DNA of 64,000 nt from Brachycybe producta (Eukaryota; Arthropoda; Diplopoda; Playtdesmida; Andrognathidae), in the NCBI GenBank assembly GCA_036925085.1, contig JAUPFP010000002.1, positions 8,032,390 through 8,096,389 on the forward strand. The letters are read 5' to 3'. A model generated the notes under the pieces. It did not search any database. It worked only from the letters and a program-made list of their open reading frames with translations, and had not been told where the DNA came from. The translations under genes were made by a program, and so were the position numbers. This document shows positions 10,534-22,400 of the stretch, piece after piece. Position 1 is the stretch's first letter. Each line of letters begins with the position of its first letter.

Positions 10534-11061
10534 CAGTACAAGCCTCTATAACACTAGCAACTTTCGATGCAACTGTATTTAAACCATCTTAAACTTGAAC
10601 AACAAAAACAACATAAAGAAGGGATAAAAATTAAAAACTGGATTGGATTCAAACTGGGGATGCTTGACAATATTAATATTGACAAATCAACTTCTTAAGT
10701 CGAAGATCAGCTAAGGCTCTCCTACACCCTTTTGCATTACATTTAACTAATCCTAGAATCTCTGAATTAAACACATTTACAGTATGTATACAGTAAAAGT
10801 AATTCACATTTTGTGTGATCTATATTATTTCCTATAGTATTTCTCAAGGACTTTTCCTCCACCCTGTAATCACAGGTGCCATATCCTCCTTCTCCTCATC
10901 TACATTGTACAATAAACATATCAAAGGTCGTTTTTGGACTTTTGTGTTTTTGAAAATAACAATGGATTGAGGTTATATAGAGATCAACCCATAATTACAT
11001 AAAAGTTGTAAACGTTTTCTCCGGATTTTTTTTATACTTGTGTGTTATAAAATGCAGAGAA
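10534..11061. other. Intronic stretch, nothing recognised
   Basis: Ordinary AT-rich sequence with no repeat family of this window detected and no coding similarity. Confidence 0.45.
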
Positions 11062-11490
11062 TAAAGCCTTGTTTTCACGGCAATAGTTCTTTCCTTGAGA
11101 GTAGAGCTGTCATGAGAGTTGCGATAGTTCACTCTCACGATAGCAACTGTCTACGCGTCTTGAAGTAACGTGATAGTTGTCTGTCACATGACAGTGTGAC
11201 GTCTACTTCATAGATATCATTGAGTCAACAACAACAGTGTTGCCTCTCTCCCTACAGAAGCCAAATTTCCATACAAAGTTGATATTTCCCTACAAGCGGT
11301 CACACAACAACTGTTACTATTGCGACAGTACTATCAACTATCTCTAGCCAAACGAGATAGTTGTGATAGTACTATTGTAACAGTGGGATAGTGACTATCA
11401 TGTGGTCTTCACGATGATAGTTCTCGCGATAGTTGCTGCTGTCATTACAGCAACTATCGTGACAACTATCATCGTGAAAACGGGGCTTTA
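11062..11490. mobile_element. TIR element rich in ACTATC/GATAGT words
   Basis: The ends TAAAGCCTTGTTTTCACG and CGTGAAAACGGGGCTTTA are imperfect inverted repeats. The interior is dense in GATAGT/ACTATC and AACTATCRTGACAACTAT words on both strands, giving many alternative hairpins. No transposase frame and no second full copy in the window. Confidence 0.75.
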
Positions 11491-11860
11491 GAGATAGAAA
11501 GGGATTGCAAATGAAACAATAAATAACTGGACAAAAGTTGTCTTGTCATAAAAAAATATAATAGGGACCCTGAAGTAGATTTATAAAATTCTTTTGTTAT
11601 CTCAAACTGTCTTAACGAATAAAAGGACAGGTAAAAAAAAAGGAATCTCTAAATATTAGTAAATAATACATTGTCATATAGTATAACGGTTATATTCTAT
11701 TGTTATAGGAGGGAGTTATAAAGGGAAAGATAAAAGCAATTTAGGTAAATACTTTGCCCTTTCACCATACAACACATGTAGTTTAATTTAAAATGATTAA
11801 TTCCTCCCCCTCCCCCCGTTTTCTAGATGTAATAAAAAAAATGCAGCTTTAAACTAATTT
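11491..11860. other. Intronic stretch, nothing recognised
   Basis: AT-rich with a C-rich patch near 11806-11818; no gene or repeat family detected. Confidence 0.4.
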
Positions 11861-12350
11861 TGAAGTTTGTTAGAAACTAGAATAGTAGATGAGGAATCAT
11901 TTTGTAGGAGAATTGATTGCATGAAGTCGGCAAAACATAGATATATATAACCCATTTTTGGTACAGTGTTGCGCAATGTGTAAGGTGCCATTTGGACAAA
12001 AAGATTCAGTTTGACCTAAAATAAAAATGTATGTGCATAAATTTGCACAAAGTCGCGTAAATTGATATTTTAAACAATTTTTTCGCATTTTTTTTATAAA
12101 CAAATAGTTCAAAGTTTGTTAGAAACTAGAATAGTAGATGAGATCATGAGGATCGTTTTGTAGGCAAAATGATGGCATAATATGCGTAAAACATAGAAAT
12201 AATTCTAACCTTTTTTTTGGGTACAGTATTTACGCAATGGTAAGTGCCATTTAGACAAAAAGAATCAGTTTGACCTAAATGTATAAAACACCAAATGAGT
12301 ACTTTTTTTTTTAGAAATTTACATAAATTTGCTTAATTTCACTTATTTTA
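11861..12350. repeat. Imperfect tandem duplication, two units of about 245 bp
   Basis: Both units start at AAAGTTTGTTAGAAACTAGA / GAAGTTTGTTAGAAACTAGA (about 11863 and 12112). They share ATAGTAGATGAG, TTTTGTAGG, AAAACATAGA, GGTACAGT, GTGCCATTTRGACAAAAAGA and TCAGTTTGACCTAAA in the same order. The GAAACTAGAATAGTAGATGA core resembles R1 arms, so the unit may derive from an R1 relative. Confidence 0.85.
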
Positions 12351-14370
12351 TTTTTAAAAATAAACTTTTGTCAGAAAGGATTCTTTAAACCGGAAATGCT
12401 TTAAAAACTACAAAGTATTCAAGAATTATTAAAATTAGACAAATATGGACAAGAAATCGAGTTTTAAAAATAACTAAAAGGGTCTCAGGAAAGAGCTCAA
12501 TGGGTCCCAGAAATTATAAAAAATGCTTTGAAAAATATGATGATTTGAAGCATTTTTGTAATTTTTGTGACTGGAATGGATCAGCCATTTAATTAATTAT
12601 GCTGTTGCTATTATAATACAATGATTTTAATGCTACAAATCGGATAACACGAAATAAACCTATCTAGTTTACACTTGATCTAAATACGTTGAAGTTAACT
12701 TTATTTAGTTTATTTATCCGGAACCCAGCTAAAGATATGAAAAATATATAAAATTAACATAATTACTTAATGTATCAATACACTGAACCACTAATTACAA
12801 GCTAACTCATTATGATGAGAAATTTATGTAAATTTATGTAGAAATTTCTACTGAATTTATTGGATTCAATATACGTTATTTGTATTTGAATAATTACTCT
12901 GCAAGTAGCCTGAAGGGCCTTGTAGCAGAGAGACTATTTAGAGAGTGTAGTCTTGTTATTAGAATTGCATAAAATTCTTTTTAATATAGAATTTAACACT
13001 AAAAAAAAAATTCCGGTTCTTTCCATTTCCGATAAAACGAACAATTTCTTTAAAAATACAATGTGAATTTTTTTTTTAAAAAGTTTTGATTTGCATAAAA
13101 GTTTTGACCTTTATTGATAAACATCCCAAAAGTAACTGTTGAATATTCAACTTTTCTAATATGTTTGGTAATGGTATTGGGGGTGGAGGAAGGAGGGGAA
13201 GGGTAAATGAAATTGTAATTTGTGATGGATTAGTTTGGTGGTGGTTGGGTTCAAGTCAAAAAAAGAAGAATATTACAATATGGAGGGGTAAGTGTGACGT
13301 GTTTTTTTTTTTTGCTCAAGTCTCGTCACTGACCCTATGGTTTGTAACTTAACTCTTGAATTTGACCTGGCCTCGAGCCATTACAGGTAAACTTTCATAT
13401 ATTTATGTTTATATATGTGTTGTGGATATAGGATGTTGTCTACTATATTTTTATATTATAATAAATACATAGGGACAACTGTAATGCAGTTCATTGACTT
13501 CTTCTTCTTCATCTTTAAACTGCACTTGAATGACTTGTAAAGCACTTAAAGGCCTCCGTAAAAACAGCTTCTCTATAAACAACGTAACATCCTTCTTTAT
13601 TAGAAAAAAAAAAGTAACTTTACCGGAAAGAAGTTACTTTTATAAGTAGAGAAAAGGTGGAGGTGGAGGAACTCTGGACCTCGGTGTATTATTATTATTA
13701 TTATTATTATAGTGAGAATTTTTTGTGTAAAGAATAAAAAAAAAAGATCAACAAAAAGAATGGGAAATGTCTTCTTCTGAAATGAATTTCTATAAAACAA
13801 TTGGGGTAATTCAGCCGTTAAAGAAGAATGAAAATGATGATGATGATAATTATTAGGAATTTTTTTGTGTTCAATTATTATGTATAGGCTTTTATTTTAT
13901 GATAATTTGCTTGAAATTTCGTGGGTGTTTTATTAGAAAATGATGATTATGATGATGATCATCATTTTTACTGAAAAGATTTTTTTTTTCGTTTTTTCAA
14001 GTTTTGTAATATTTTTTTTTCTTCTTCTTTTACTTCCGCTCAGAATTCGAATTAAAAAAATGGCAATTATTTTAGATGAAAAAAAAAAAATTTCGAAATT
14101 TTTGTTTAATTCAGTCTTAAAACTAAAAATTCTCTGGTGATTTTAGAAGTAAAAACAGCTTGAGGTTAAGATAAGTATTGCATATTTATTATTGGAATTG
14201 GTGATTTTAAAACATAGGCTAGTAAGTCGTTTCGTAAAATGACTAATTTTCTATTTGAGTTGCAGTAATTATACCATAGGAAGAGGGAGATAGATAGATG
14301 CTGATTTTTCTGTCAAACGGAGTACATTTTCTAAATTTTATAACTGGTATGAATTATAATTATGATTTAT
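12351..14370. other. Intronic stretch with simple repeats; possible decayed element at 12640-12960
   Basis: At about 12640-12960 the order of words (TTATCCGGAACCCAGCTAAA, CTGAATTTATTGGATTCAAT, GAAGGGCCTTGTAGCAGAGA) resembles a strongly diverged copy of the 10230-10533 family. TTA, GAT and poly-T runs occur at 13685-13710, 13833-13848 and 13980-14030. No gene is recognised. Confidence 0.4.
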
Positions 14371-14548
14371 GTTATGTCAATCTGCGGAATCAGTCAATCT
14401 ACAGATGGCTGGCCTAGGCAATCTGCAAAACAACCAACCTGCTATAATGAACGTGCAAAATTCAACACCTAAAATGTATTGAATTTTGCAGATTCACTAG
14501 TAGGTTGGTTGTTTTGCAGATTGCCTGATTCCGCAGATTGACAGTAAC
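14371..14548. mobile_element. Palindromic MITE, 'GTTACTGTCAATCTGCGGAA' family, copy 1
   Basis: The left end GTTATGTCAATCTGCGGAAT matches the right end ATTCCGCAGATTGACAGTAAC inverted, and the arms extend inward through AATCTGCAAAACAACCAACC / GGTTGGTTGTTTTGCAGATT. Copy 2 is at 24035-24191. There is no coding capacity. Confidence 0.88.
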
Positions 14549-15621
14549 ATCAACATTATTACCTCAAACATTCAATTTTACCATTTCCTATTAATATACT
14601 AATGTTGTCTTTTCATTTGATTGACATTCACGATTTCAACTTTCTTTTTTTAAAAAAAAAATTGTTAAAAATGAGAAGAAAAAAATGGGCGCAATCGGAA
14701 ACCAACGACTATTCCCGCAAGGAATTTATTGAAGCGTGATTGTTCCACCTACAAGATATTTATTTCTTTAAAGCCTAAGTTACAGACCGGGCGATAATTC
14801 TCGGACACACAACATCTTCATGAGACACAGCAACTTGTATCTGGATACATGAATGGCCCCATATTCGAATTAATTGTCTGAACTTTCTGAAGTATTATTT
14901 GGATTCGATGCTTTACTTTCTTGAGAAAACGGGTAAGTGGAGCTAGCATCTAGTTCTCGGCTACTTTTCCTTTATGAACGCCGAGCCCACGTGATGTTTC
15001 CCGGCGTTTTTTCTTTCGTTTCCGAATGCGCCCAGTATGAAAAAGTCCTTGAACGTGGAATGAACTTGAGATTTTTATGATAACTGAATTTTTTTTTTTT
15101 TAATTTCAAAATAATTATTAAAAAAAAGTAGCTGAAATGTAAAAAAAAATAAATAAAGCAGTCTTGACAATTGTAAAAGATATCTTAAAATTAACATTTC
15201 AAACACGTTTTTTTTAGGTATTAATTAATAACATACAACCCAAGGATCGGCTAGTTACACAAACATTTTTTTTCTTTTCTTAATTAGTTAATTAACAACA
15301 GGTGGCTAAAACAAACAAACATAAAAAAAAAATTTACAATAGTGAAAAAAATAAAATAAAATGGTGAATTCGAGAGTAATGGAGATGAATAATTAGAAAA
15401 CTCATTTGGTTTTTTGTTGATTAAAAATATGTATATTTGGGGCGGCCATTGTTATGGCTTTGACATTCCAAATAACGTTTTTTTTTTAACCTTCTTAACA
15501 AGGTTTTCACAAAACCACCACCTGTTTAGTTGATTGGGTGGATCGGAAATATTTTGTTTAAACAGACAGTTGAGTAAAAACGGGTTTGAAAGTGAAATAG
15601 GAAGTAGAAAGGAAATATTTT

Positions 15622-15625
<4 letters not shown>
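14549..15625. other. Intronic stretch; less AT-rich unique island at about 14760-15060
   Basis: 14760-15060 is noticeably richer in G and C than its surroundings and has no copy elsewhere in the window. At about 14977-15012 AACGCCG pairs with CGGCGTT around a CACGTG E-box, followed by a T run. It could be a conserved regulatory segment or an untranslated exon. The remainder is poly-A/T rich. Confidence 0.4.

Positions 15626-15692
<67 letters not shown>
15626..15692. repeat. CT dinucleotide microsatellite
   Basis: An almost uninterrupted run of CT of about 33 copies preceded by a T run. Open frames over it on both strands (Ser-Leu or Arg-Glu repeats) are artefacts of the dinucleotide. Confidence 0.98.
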
Positions 15693-15695
<3 letters not shown>

Positions 15696-15996
15696 AAACG
15701 GTTATGTTTTGATATGGTCAAAAATGTTAAGATTGCATTTGCCCCCCAAAAGCCAGTCAACAATTGTAGGACTGGATGCCCCCCATTTACAATTTTACTC
15801 ATGTGTTGAGATAAATCATAAATTACTTTTTTTAATATATAAAAAAAGTAATTCATAAACAATTACTAGTTACATCAACGAAAACAATAATTAATAACAA
15901 AGATGAAAAAAAATTTGCTTTTTTTTTCAGTCAAAAAAAGACTGGTTGGAGGCTAAAATATAGAACTCTTATACCTAGTCAGGCTAGTCTACACCT

Positions 15997-16068
15997 AAGG
16001 TTAGTATAGTGAAAAAGTGTGCTCATAACAAAGGGGTGATGAGCAAACCCTCTCTTTTTACTAACCTT
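15997..16068. repeat. Imperfect inverted repeat
   Basis: AAGGTTAGTATAGTGAAAAAG at the left pairs with CTCTTTTTACTAACCTT at the right, with an inner GCTCAT/ATGAGC pair. It is a single copy in the window. Confidence 0.65.
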
Positions 16069-16159
16069 GATTGCAAATTCAATTTATTTAAAATATCTTT
16101 AATTGTATTTTTTAAAAAAGCATAATTTTTTTAAAATTATTAATTACAAGCATTACTAA

Positions 16160-16678
16160 ACTAGTGGGGTAACCCGTCATAAATGATAGGAGCAAAATTC
16201 ACAGGCAATTGTGCCCAGCATTGGAATTTCTTTTCCTCCGCCCTTTTATGACGTCAGACCAAGTAACAAACCAATTAGAAATTGATGACGTTCATAAAAG
16301 GGCTGAGCAGAAGAAATTCTAATGCTGGGCACAATTGCCTGTGATAAATTCTAGTTTAATTTTGCTACTATTATCCCCTCCCCTTTTTATATTTGAAAGA
16401 GAAAATGAGTTTTTCATTTTCTCTGGTGTGCGCATGCGCGTCGTTTGTTCCTTTTTTACTCCTTTCATTTCAATTTCAGTCACCCCCTCCCACTTCTCTC
16501 TCCCCCCTCTACACTTTCCAACCTTCTCCCCTCTCCAATTTAATATCATGGGGTTCTTGGATGGGGAGTGTGCAACATATAGTTTACCTTGAGAAAAAAA
16601 AGCGGTTCATTTATTTAAATTTATATAAATTCCGACGTTACACACACACACACCTGGCTTAATATATATATAAAATTT
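16160..16678 (+). mobile_element. Left arm of a 3-kb long inverted repeat, contains an R4-type core
   Basis: From ACTAGTGGGGTAACCCGTCA to GGCTTAATATATATATAAAA the sequence is matched in inverted order by 18641-19209. The outer part contains an R4-type palindrome (ACAGGCAATTGTGCCCAGCA, CCGCCCTTTTATGACGTCAG, CAAACCAATTAGAAATTGAT). The inner part is T/C-rich (CATGCGCGTCG, CCCTCTCCAATTTAATATCA). Open frames across it are low-complexity products. Confidence 0.88.
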
Positions 16679-18640
16679 AAAAAAGGAGTTAATTATCGGT
16701 AAAATTATTTATTTTCCCAGAAGTCCAAATCAAGTGACTGAGAAAGAGTGTGACATCACTAAAAGCAAAAAAACGTAAAAAAACAATAGTTATTAAACAA
16801 AACACAGAAAGTGATAATAGTCAGGAATAGTTAACGCAAGTTCTGAGTAGTTTACGAACAAAAATAATTTAAAGGCAATTTAAATTACATCTTTCATTAG
16901 AAAAGGTAATCATAATAACAAATTACAAAGTTTCGAAAGTAATGCGGTTAATTAGTAGTTAATAAATTTCTTTTTGGCCAAAATTATTTCTCAAGACTGA
17001 ATTGTACACAATACTCAAAACGAAAAGTATAATTTGTCATAAAGTTATTACAAAATGTTAGATCTTATCTAACTTATTTTGTTTTCTAGTTTCCTACTTT
17101 TTTTTAATTTATTGGGTTTTGTGGACTCTATTGAAGCCTGTTTATTGAACGTATAAATAATATAATTGTGCATGATCATTACAGAGTACTTGGCATTGAG
17201 ACAGTCATATGTTAGTAAACCATACTTATCTAGCTTTATAACCTTTGTAGCAGTCACAAGAGCAAAATACATAACTTAATTTTATGACAAATACTAATAA
17301 TAATGTGTTTATAGCATAATGTGACAGTCATAAAAGGATAGATCTTAATCAATTGACATCATAAGATGTGAGTGTCAGATTTTTTTGATTTTTTTTTTGG
17401 TGTTTCTCTAGTGAGGCTCCTGAGGAAGAAGGGGGGGGGAGGAGCCTACCGAGGTTATTTCACTGCAGAACGGGTTCTATTATAGTACAGTTAGTTGATT
17501 TCTTAACTAATATTTGATTCTTCTCACTTCACTCCTCTTTCCTTGTGATTTCTTTTTGGGATTTTTGTAATGTTTTTAGTGCTTTTTACTATTAAGTATA
17601 GTGTTAAGTCTTCCTCAAAGTAATAATTTCACCAAATCACTGGCATTGTTGTAATTTTCACTGCTTGATCGGTTTTTCTTCAGCAGCGGTATATTTCGAT
17701 TACTTCCGCGTTTTTTCGACTTAACGTATATAAAATAATAAACATTGTGTAAAAGTTAGATAGAAGGTAAGGTAGCTAGGTAGAAAAAGCCTTTTACAAG
17801 GTGGTTGTCCTTTTTCAATTCTCTTATTTTCTTCTCACATATTTGCGACAAAGTGAGCTCTAGAAGAAGAAGAAAAAAATACATTCTTTTCTCATCTTAA
17901 CTTTTTTTTCTTCTTGTTTGTGTTTTGAGAAAATTGTTTACGCAAAATTTCAATGTTAGTTGTTTTTGTTTTTTCTGTCTCTCTTTGAAAAAGGTGGGTT
18001 TCGAAAGTGGTGTTTGAGTTTTTTTTTAGTAATATGGTCCAAATTCAAGAAGGAAATAAGAACATAGATTGTGTTTTTTAGTTTGTTATAAAATTTCATT
18101 CATTTCTACAGAGCTGTTTAGTTTTTAGAAAATATTTCGTGTTTTGATCCTTATGTTAAGTAAATGGGGAGGTTGAGGACCTCGATTTTTAATTTACTGT
18201 TTAAAAACTAGAAGGTTCACAGAAATTCCCTTAAAGGTTTATATATATGGATACATTTTCTAGTTTCTTATAAAATTTCATTCATTTCTAAAGAGCTGTT
18301 TATTTTTTTCTTCTTCTTCTCCTACATGCAGAATTATGGCTTTAGGAAACTAGTAAATGCTTTATTGCTTTGAAGCATAACTGACAATATTGTTTCTTAA
18401 AATATTTATTATTGGTACCAGAGAAATGGAAACATTCCTTTTCAGTCAGTGATTCACTTAGAATTTTATGAGAAAAATCGATCTTTAGGTGAGGATATTG
18501 TGCTCTCTGTATATTGAAAGGGCAATGTGGAATTTGAAACTGTAATTGAAAATATGTAATGGTTACGAATGTCAGAAATATACATGCAATAGCAAGAATA
18601 ACAATAATAATAATAATAACAATGACAGTAATAATAAATA
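16679..18640. other. Spacer between the long inverted repeats
   Basis: It holds no transposase-like frame. A decayed R1-like pair of arms occurs around 18090-18300 (two TTATAAAATTTCATTCATTTC words). Poly-T/C tracts (17800-18030) and a G-run at about 17432-17439 are the only other notable content. A 67-codon minus frame at 17069-17272 has no recognised domain. Confidence 0.5.
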
Positions 18641-19209
18641 ATTATATATATATATATATATTAAGCCCCGTCTGTGTTTCTTTGTTTCTGTGTTTTTGTC
18701 TATGAGTAACGCTGTACAATCAATTAAGGACAAAAACCTTGAAGCACGTTGGAATTTATATAATTTTAAATGAATAAATGAACCGCTTTTTTTTTCTCAA
18801 GGTCAACTATATGTTGCACTCTTCCCATCCAAGAACCCCATGATATTAAATTGGAGAGGGGAAAAGATTGGAAAGTGTAGAAGGGGGGAGAGAAAAGTGG
18901 GAGGGGGTGACGGAAATTGAAATGAAAGGAGTAAAAAAAGAACAAACAACACGCATGCGCACACCAGAGAGAACGCTCTCTTTCAAATATAAAAAGGGGA
19001 GGGGATAATAGTAGCAAAATTAAACTGCAGTTTATCACAGGCAATTGTGCCCAGCATTAGAATTTCTTTTGCTCCGCCCTTTTATGAACGTCATCAATTT
19101 CTAATTGGTTTGTTACTTGGTCTGACGTCATAAAAGGGCGGAGGACAATTGCTGGGCACAATTGCCTGTGAATTTTGCTCCCGTCATTTATGACGGGTTA
19201 CCCCACTAG
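18641..19209 (-). mobile_element. Right arm of the 3-kb long inverted repeat
   Basis: It reads as the reverse complement of 16160-16678, from AATTATATATATAT..TTAAGCC through CGCATGCGCACACC, ending GACGGGTTACCCCACTAGT. A stretch of about 80 bp (18670-18750) is not matched in the left arm. The R4-type core, with GACGTCATAAAAGGGCGGAG, is near 19050-19170. Confidence 0.88.
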
Positions 19210-19339
19210 TAATAAATTCAAATGCAACATAAAATAAATAAATTCGAAGTCTAATTAAATATTTTCATGTTGATATTTTTTAAAAAGTAATTTTCTGCAA
19301 ATTTGAAATTTTATGTTTTCGTTTTTCATGTCAAGAAAT

Positions 19340-19530
19340 ACCTTTTAAGTGATGAAAATATAATAGTATATATAAATGGAAAATATAATAATATATATGT
19401 GTTGAAAATACATTTTAAGTGATTCAGTTACCCTTCTAGTCTCTAAAACAACTTTCTAGTTTGTTTTCATTTTGCTGAAAGGAAGAACGATTCAAGAGTT
19501 CGAAAATCAGCTGTTCATAAACTATCGTAA
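19340..19530. mobile_element. R1-family fragment (right arm)
   Basis: It contains AAGTGATTCAGTTACCCTTC, TAGTCTCTAAAACAACTTTC, GAAAGGAAGAACGATTCAAG and CGAAAATCAGCTGTTCATAA, matching R1 right arms in the same order. Confidence 0.6.
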
Positions 19531-19649
19531 TATTAAAAATTAAAATGCATAAAACGTACAAATTGCATAATTTTTGGGGAAATTTGCATAAAGTCCGCAT
19601 ATTTTATCGTATTTTCTTTTTTAAAAAAACTTGTTCGTAAGAAACAAAT

Positions 19650-20092
19650 TTTACAAATGGAAGTTCTTGTTAAAAGAAAATTAACTGCAGCTAAAAAGTT
19701 AACCACAGTTAATTTTCTAATTGAAACAAATGTGATTACCATTAACCATGGTTAAATTTTTGAAATTAACTCAATTGAATTGATACAATGTGGTTAACCA
19801 CATTATTGAATAGTTAAATATGTCACTTCCTGTGTTCGCACACACACACAATGGCGGACAGTGAGAGGCACTCAATTTTTGATTAAATGAAAAATGAAAA
19901 TTCTACAAAATGCACAACTGTTTTAACAGGAAGTGAAATCGCGAACAGGAAGTGACACAAAATCATTTAAACCACATATGTTTTAAAAAATGAAAACACA
20001 CAACTGTAGCATTTCTTTCTTGCTTGTCTGCAGTTAATTATAACCTTGGTTATGTAACTGCAATTAATTTTTGTAGTGGAAAACGAGGTATA
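19650..20092. mobile_element. TIR element built on TTAACCATGGTTAA-type words
   Basis: The left side (GTTAAAAGAAAATTAACTGC, AGTTAACCACAGTTAATTTT) is roughly inverted at the right (CTGCAGTTAATTATAACC, CTGCAATTAATTTTTGTAGT). CATTAACCATGGTTAA and TGTGGTTAACCACA are inner palindromes. Its middle has two AGGAAGTG (ETS-type) words. A related half copy lies at 45633-45785. Confidence 0.65.
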
Positions 20093-20297
20093 AAAAAACG
20101 GAACCAAAAATAAATTTCATGTAATCTCATTTTTCGCGTTAAACGGTTTTCACACTGTTATTTCGACATGAGTTTTTTTAACCCATTTTTTTTTACTATT
20201 CTAGTTTGTAATTTACTAATTTAGGTTCTTCTAACTTTATAATTTTGTTTTCAAAATTGTTTCTATATAAACATGTGAATTTCAGTGGTCAAGTGTC

Positions 20298-20960
20298 CAG
20301 TGGCGTAGCTAGCGACCCGCAACTGCGGGGGGGGGGGGGGGCGCAAAAAACGAAATAAAATTCGATGTATTTTCAAAAATAATTGAATAAATTAAGCAAG
20401 TGATTCCAAATCACTCGTTTAATTTATTCAGTTATTTTCGAAAATAAATCGACCTTCATTTCGTTTATTGTGCATAGAAATTTTTTAGGGGGGTACTAGT
20501 TTGATGAACGGCGGAACAGTCTGAACAACGGTACGAACAGTCGGAAAAATAAGAGGAACAGTCCGAAGGGTTGGTTTAGTAAAATTAAGTTGTTGCGGGG
20601 GGTCGGGGGCGCGCAGACCCCGACTTTTTTTTAAGAATTATTAAATCAAATGAGTCCATTGTTCCGAATGTTCCGTAATTTGTTCAATGGGAGGAACGGT
20701 AGGAAAAATGGACAAATTTGATTTAATAACGCTAAAAAAAAATGGGGGCTGCGCTCCCCAGGCCCCCTGCAACAAGCTTCATTTTACTAAACCTAACCTT
20801 CCGACTGTTACTACTGATCCGTCGTTCATCAAAATAGCACTAAGTGGAGGGGGACTTAAAGGGAGCGCAACGTTTTAAGCAGTTCGGCGGGGGGGGGGGG
20901 GCGCAAAGTTTTACGTGGCGGGGGGGGGGGGGGACACAACCAAGCCTAGCTACGCCACTG
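20298..20960. mobile_element. Non-autonomous hAT-type element with CAGTGGCGTAGCTAG ends
   Basis: The ends CAGTGGCGTAGCTAG and CTAGCTACGCCACTG are inverted repeats. An exact 8-bp direct repeat CAAGTGTC flanks the element at 20290-20297 and 20961-20968, as expected for hAT. The interior has long G runs (20328-20341, 20888-20900, 20919-20932) and an inner palindrome around 20365-20450. Short frames across the G-runs (e.g. 20844-21119) are Gly-rich artefacts. No transposase. Confidence 0.92.
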
Positions 20961-20965
20961 CAAGT

Positions 20966-21820
20966 GTCCGATCCACATCAAGCTGATAAAACAAAAAGCA
21001 AAAATTCACTGTTTCGAGACAAATTGGCGATAATTAATTCTAAAAATATTTCTGCAACTTTTGTGTTTTGTTTTACTGCAATTTCACAAACTATTCCATG
21101 TCCCGGCTCAAGTCGGTAAACATCAAGATGTTTGTGTTTTGTCTCGTGGTTCTGTACAACATTTTGTCAACTCTGTTTGTTAATTGTGGACGCGGTTAGT
21201 ATTAAAACTAGGGATGGGACATTTGAATCCTCGAGATTCGAAAACTCGAATCTTCGCGGTTTTTTCGTCTTTCGAAATCTTTCGAATCGTAACCTAAAAA
21301 AAACTTAAAAATTTTGGTAAAATTAGTTTTAACTCCAATTGACGTCCACGGTCCAATAGAAGCATACACTAAAAAAAGACGGTGATTGTTACAATTTCTG
21401 TGGTTATCCGGGGATCACCAATGAATCACCTTGTGGCGACCCTGAGTGAAGCCACACTTGTTTTTTATTATTAATAATTTAATATTTAATATTATTTCAT
21501 TTATTTGTATCTTCTTAATGAATAATATAGGATTCTTATATGAAGGATTCGAGATTCGGGAGGTTCGAGGGATTCGAGAACCTTTTAGGATTCGGATTCG
21601 AGAAAATTTATGATTCGTCCCACCTCTAATAAAAACAGTGGAACAGTTGCGTAGTTTACGTAAGGACAGCTATAGAAACAAAAATAAAAGCCCAAAGTTG
21701 TTTGTGTTGTGTCACAAATTTGTTGTAATTTTGTCTTGAGTACTGCTGACAGTTGTTTTTGTTGTGTTTTTGTCTCGAATTCATGTTGCACTTTTGTCAT
21801 CTTGATTGGCGTGGATCGGA
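20966..21820. mobile_element. R3-family element, copy B, carrying a nested R2 hAT element
   Basis: The ends GTCCGATCCACATCAAGCTG and CGTGGATCGGAC are inverted and match copy A (8133-8849) inside. An R2 element (21209-21628) interrupts it after GTTAGTATTAAAAC; the same junction words continue in copy A without interruption (CAGTTAGTATTAAAACAACA near 8628). The hAT element at 20298-20960 abuts its left end. Confidence 0.85.
21209..21628. mobile_element. R2 hAT-type element nested in R3
   Basis: The element runs from TAGGGATGGGACAT to GATTCGTCCCACCTCTA, about 420 bp. The flanks ATTAAAAC and ATAAAAAC match at 7 of 8 positions, consistent with an aged 8-bp duplication. Its interior shares CGATTGTTACAATTTC and CTTGTGGCGACCCTGAGTG with the copy at 3847-4260. 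Confidence 0.88.
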
Positions 21821-21829
21821 CATTATTAG

Positions 21830-22260
21830 AAAATGATGATTTTTTAAAACATAACCCCAAATGTTGTCTAATCTATTTTTAATAACTAAGTTAATCTTTA
21901 CACTTAAATGTTTACAACAACAACAAAAACAAGTTTTTGTTTTCAATTAATCTTTTGAAAACAATGCAGTTTTAACAAAACAAAAGTTAATTTGTTTCTC
22001 TGAATTATTTAAAACGCACTTAAAACATCAGCGTTTGTTGTCAGTTAGGGGAAAAAAGAGAAGGTTTTGTGATTTATTTTAAAGAAGAAGAAGAAAACAA
22101 CAACGTAAACAAACATGTTGATGGATTGATGATGGTCCTGATGAAATAACGTGATTTTCATTTCACAGTTGCCCTGATTTTACTTTCAATTACGATTAGA
22201 AATTCTCGTTAATACTTTTAACCTTTTAGATAAAAAAAGAGCCTGAAGGTAACCAATTTT
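21830..22260. other. Intronic stretch, nothing recognised
   Basis: AT-rich sequence with CAA/AAC-rich patches near 21915-21930 and 22085-22110; no gene or repeat family detected. Confidence 0.4.
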
Positions 22261-22400
22261 TTAAGACTTGAAAGGCCACTCAGGTTTCTGTTAACATTGT
22301 TTTATGAACATCTGATTTTCGAACTCTTGATTATTCTGTGTTTTAAAATAGCAACACTTAAGAAGAAGTTAGAAACTAGAATGGGTAGTCGAATCACTTA

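Noticed and set aside
15452..15862. Frames with Arg-Glu or Ser-Leu dipeptide repeats
   Set aside because: They cross a CT microsatellite; not a gene.
16319..16662. Overlapping frames on both strands in a T/C-rich stretch, also at 18766-19044
   Set aside because: The two loci are inverted copies of the same repeat arm and the frames are low complexity.
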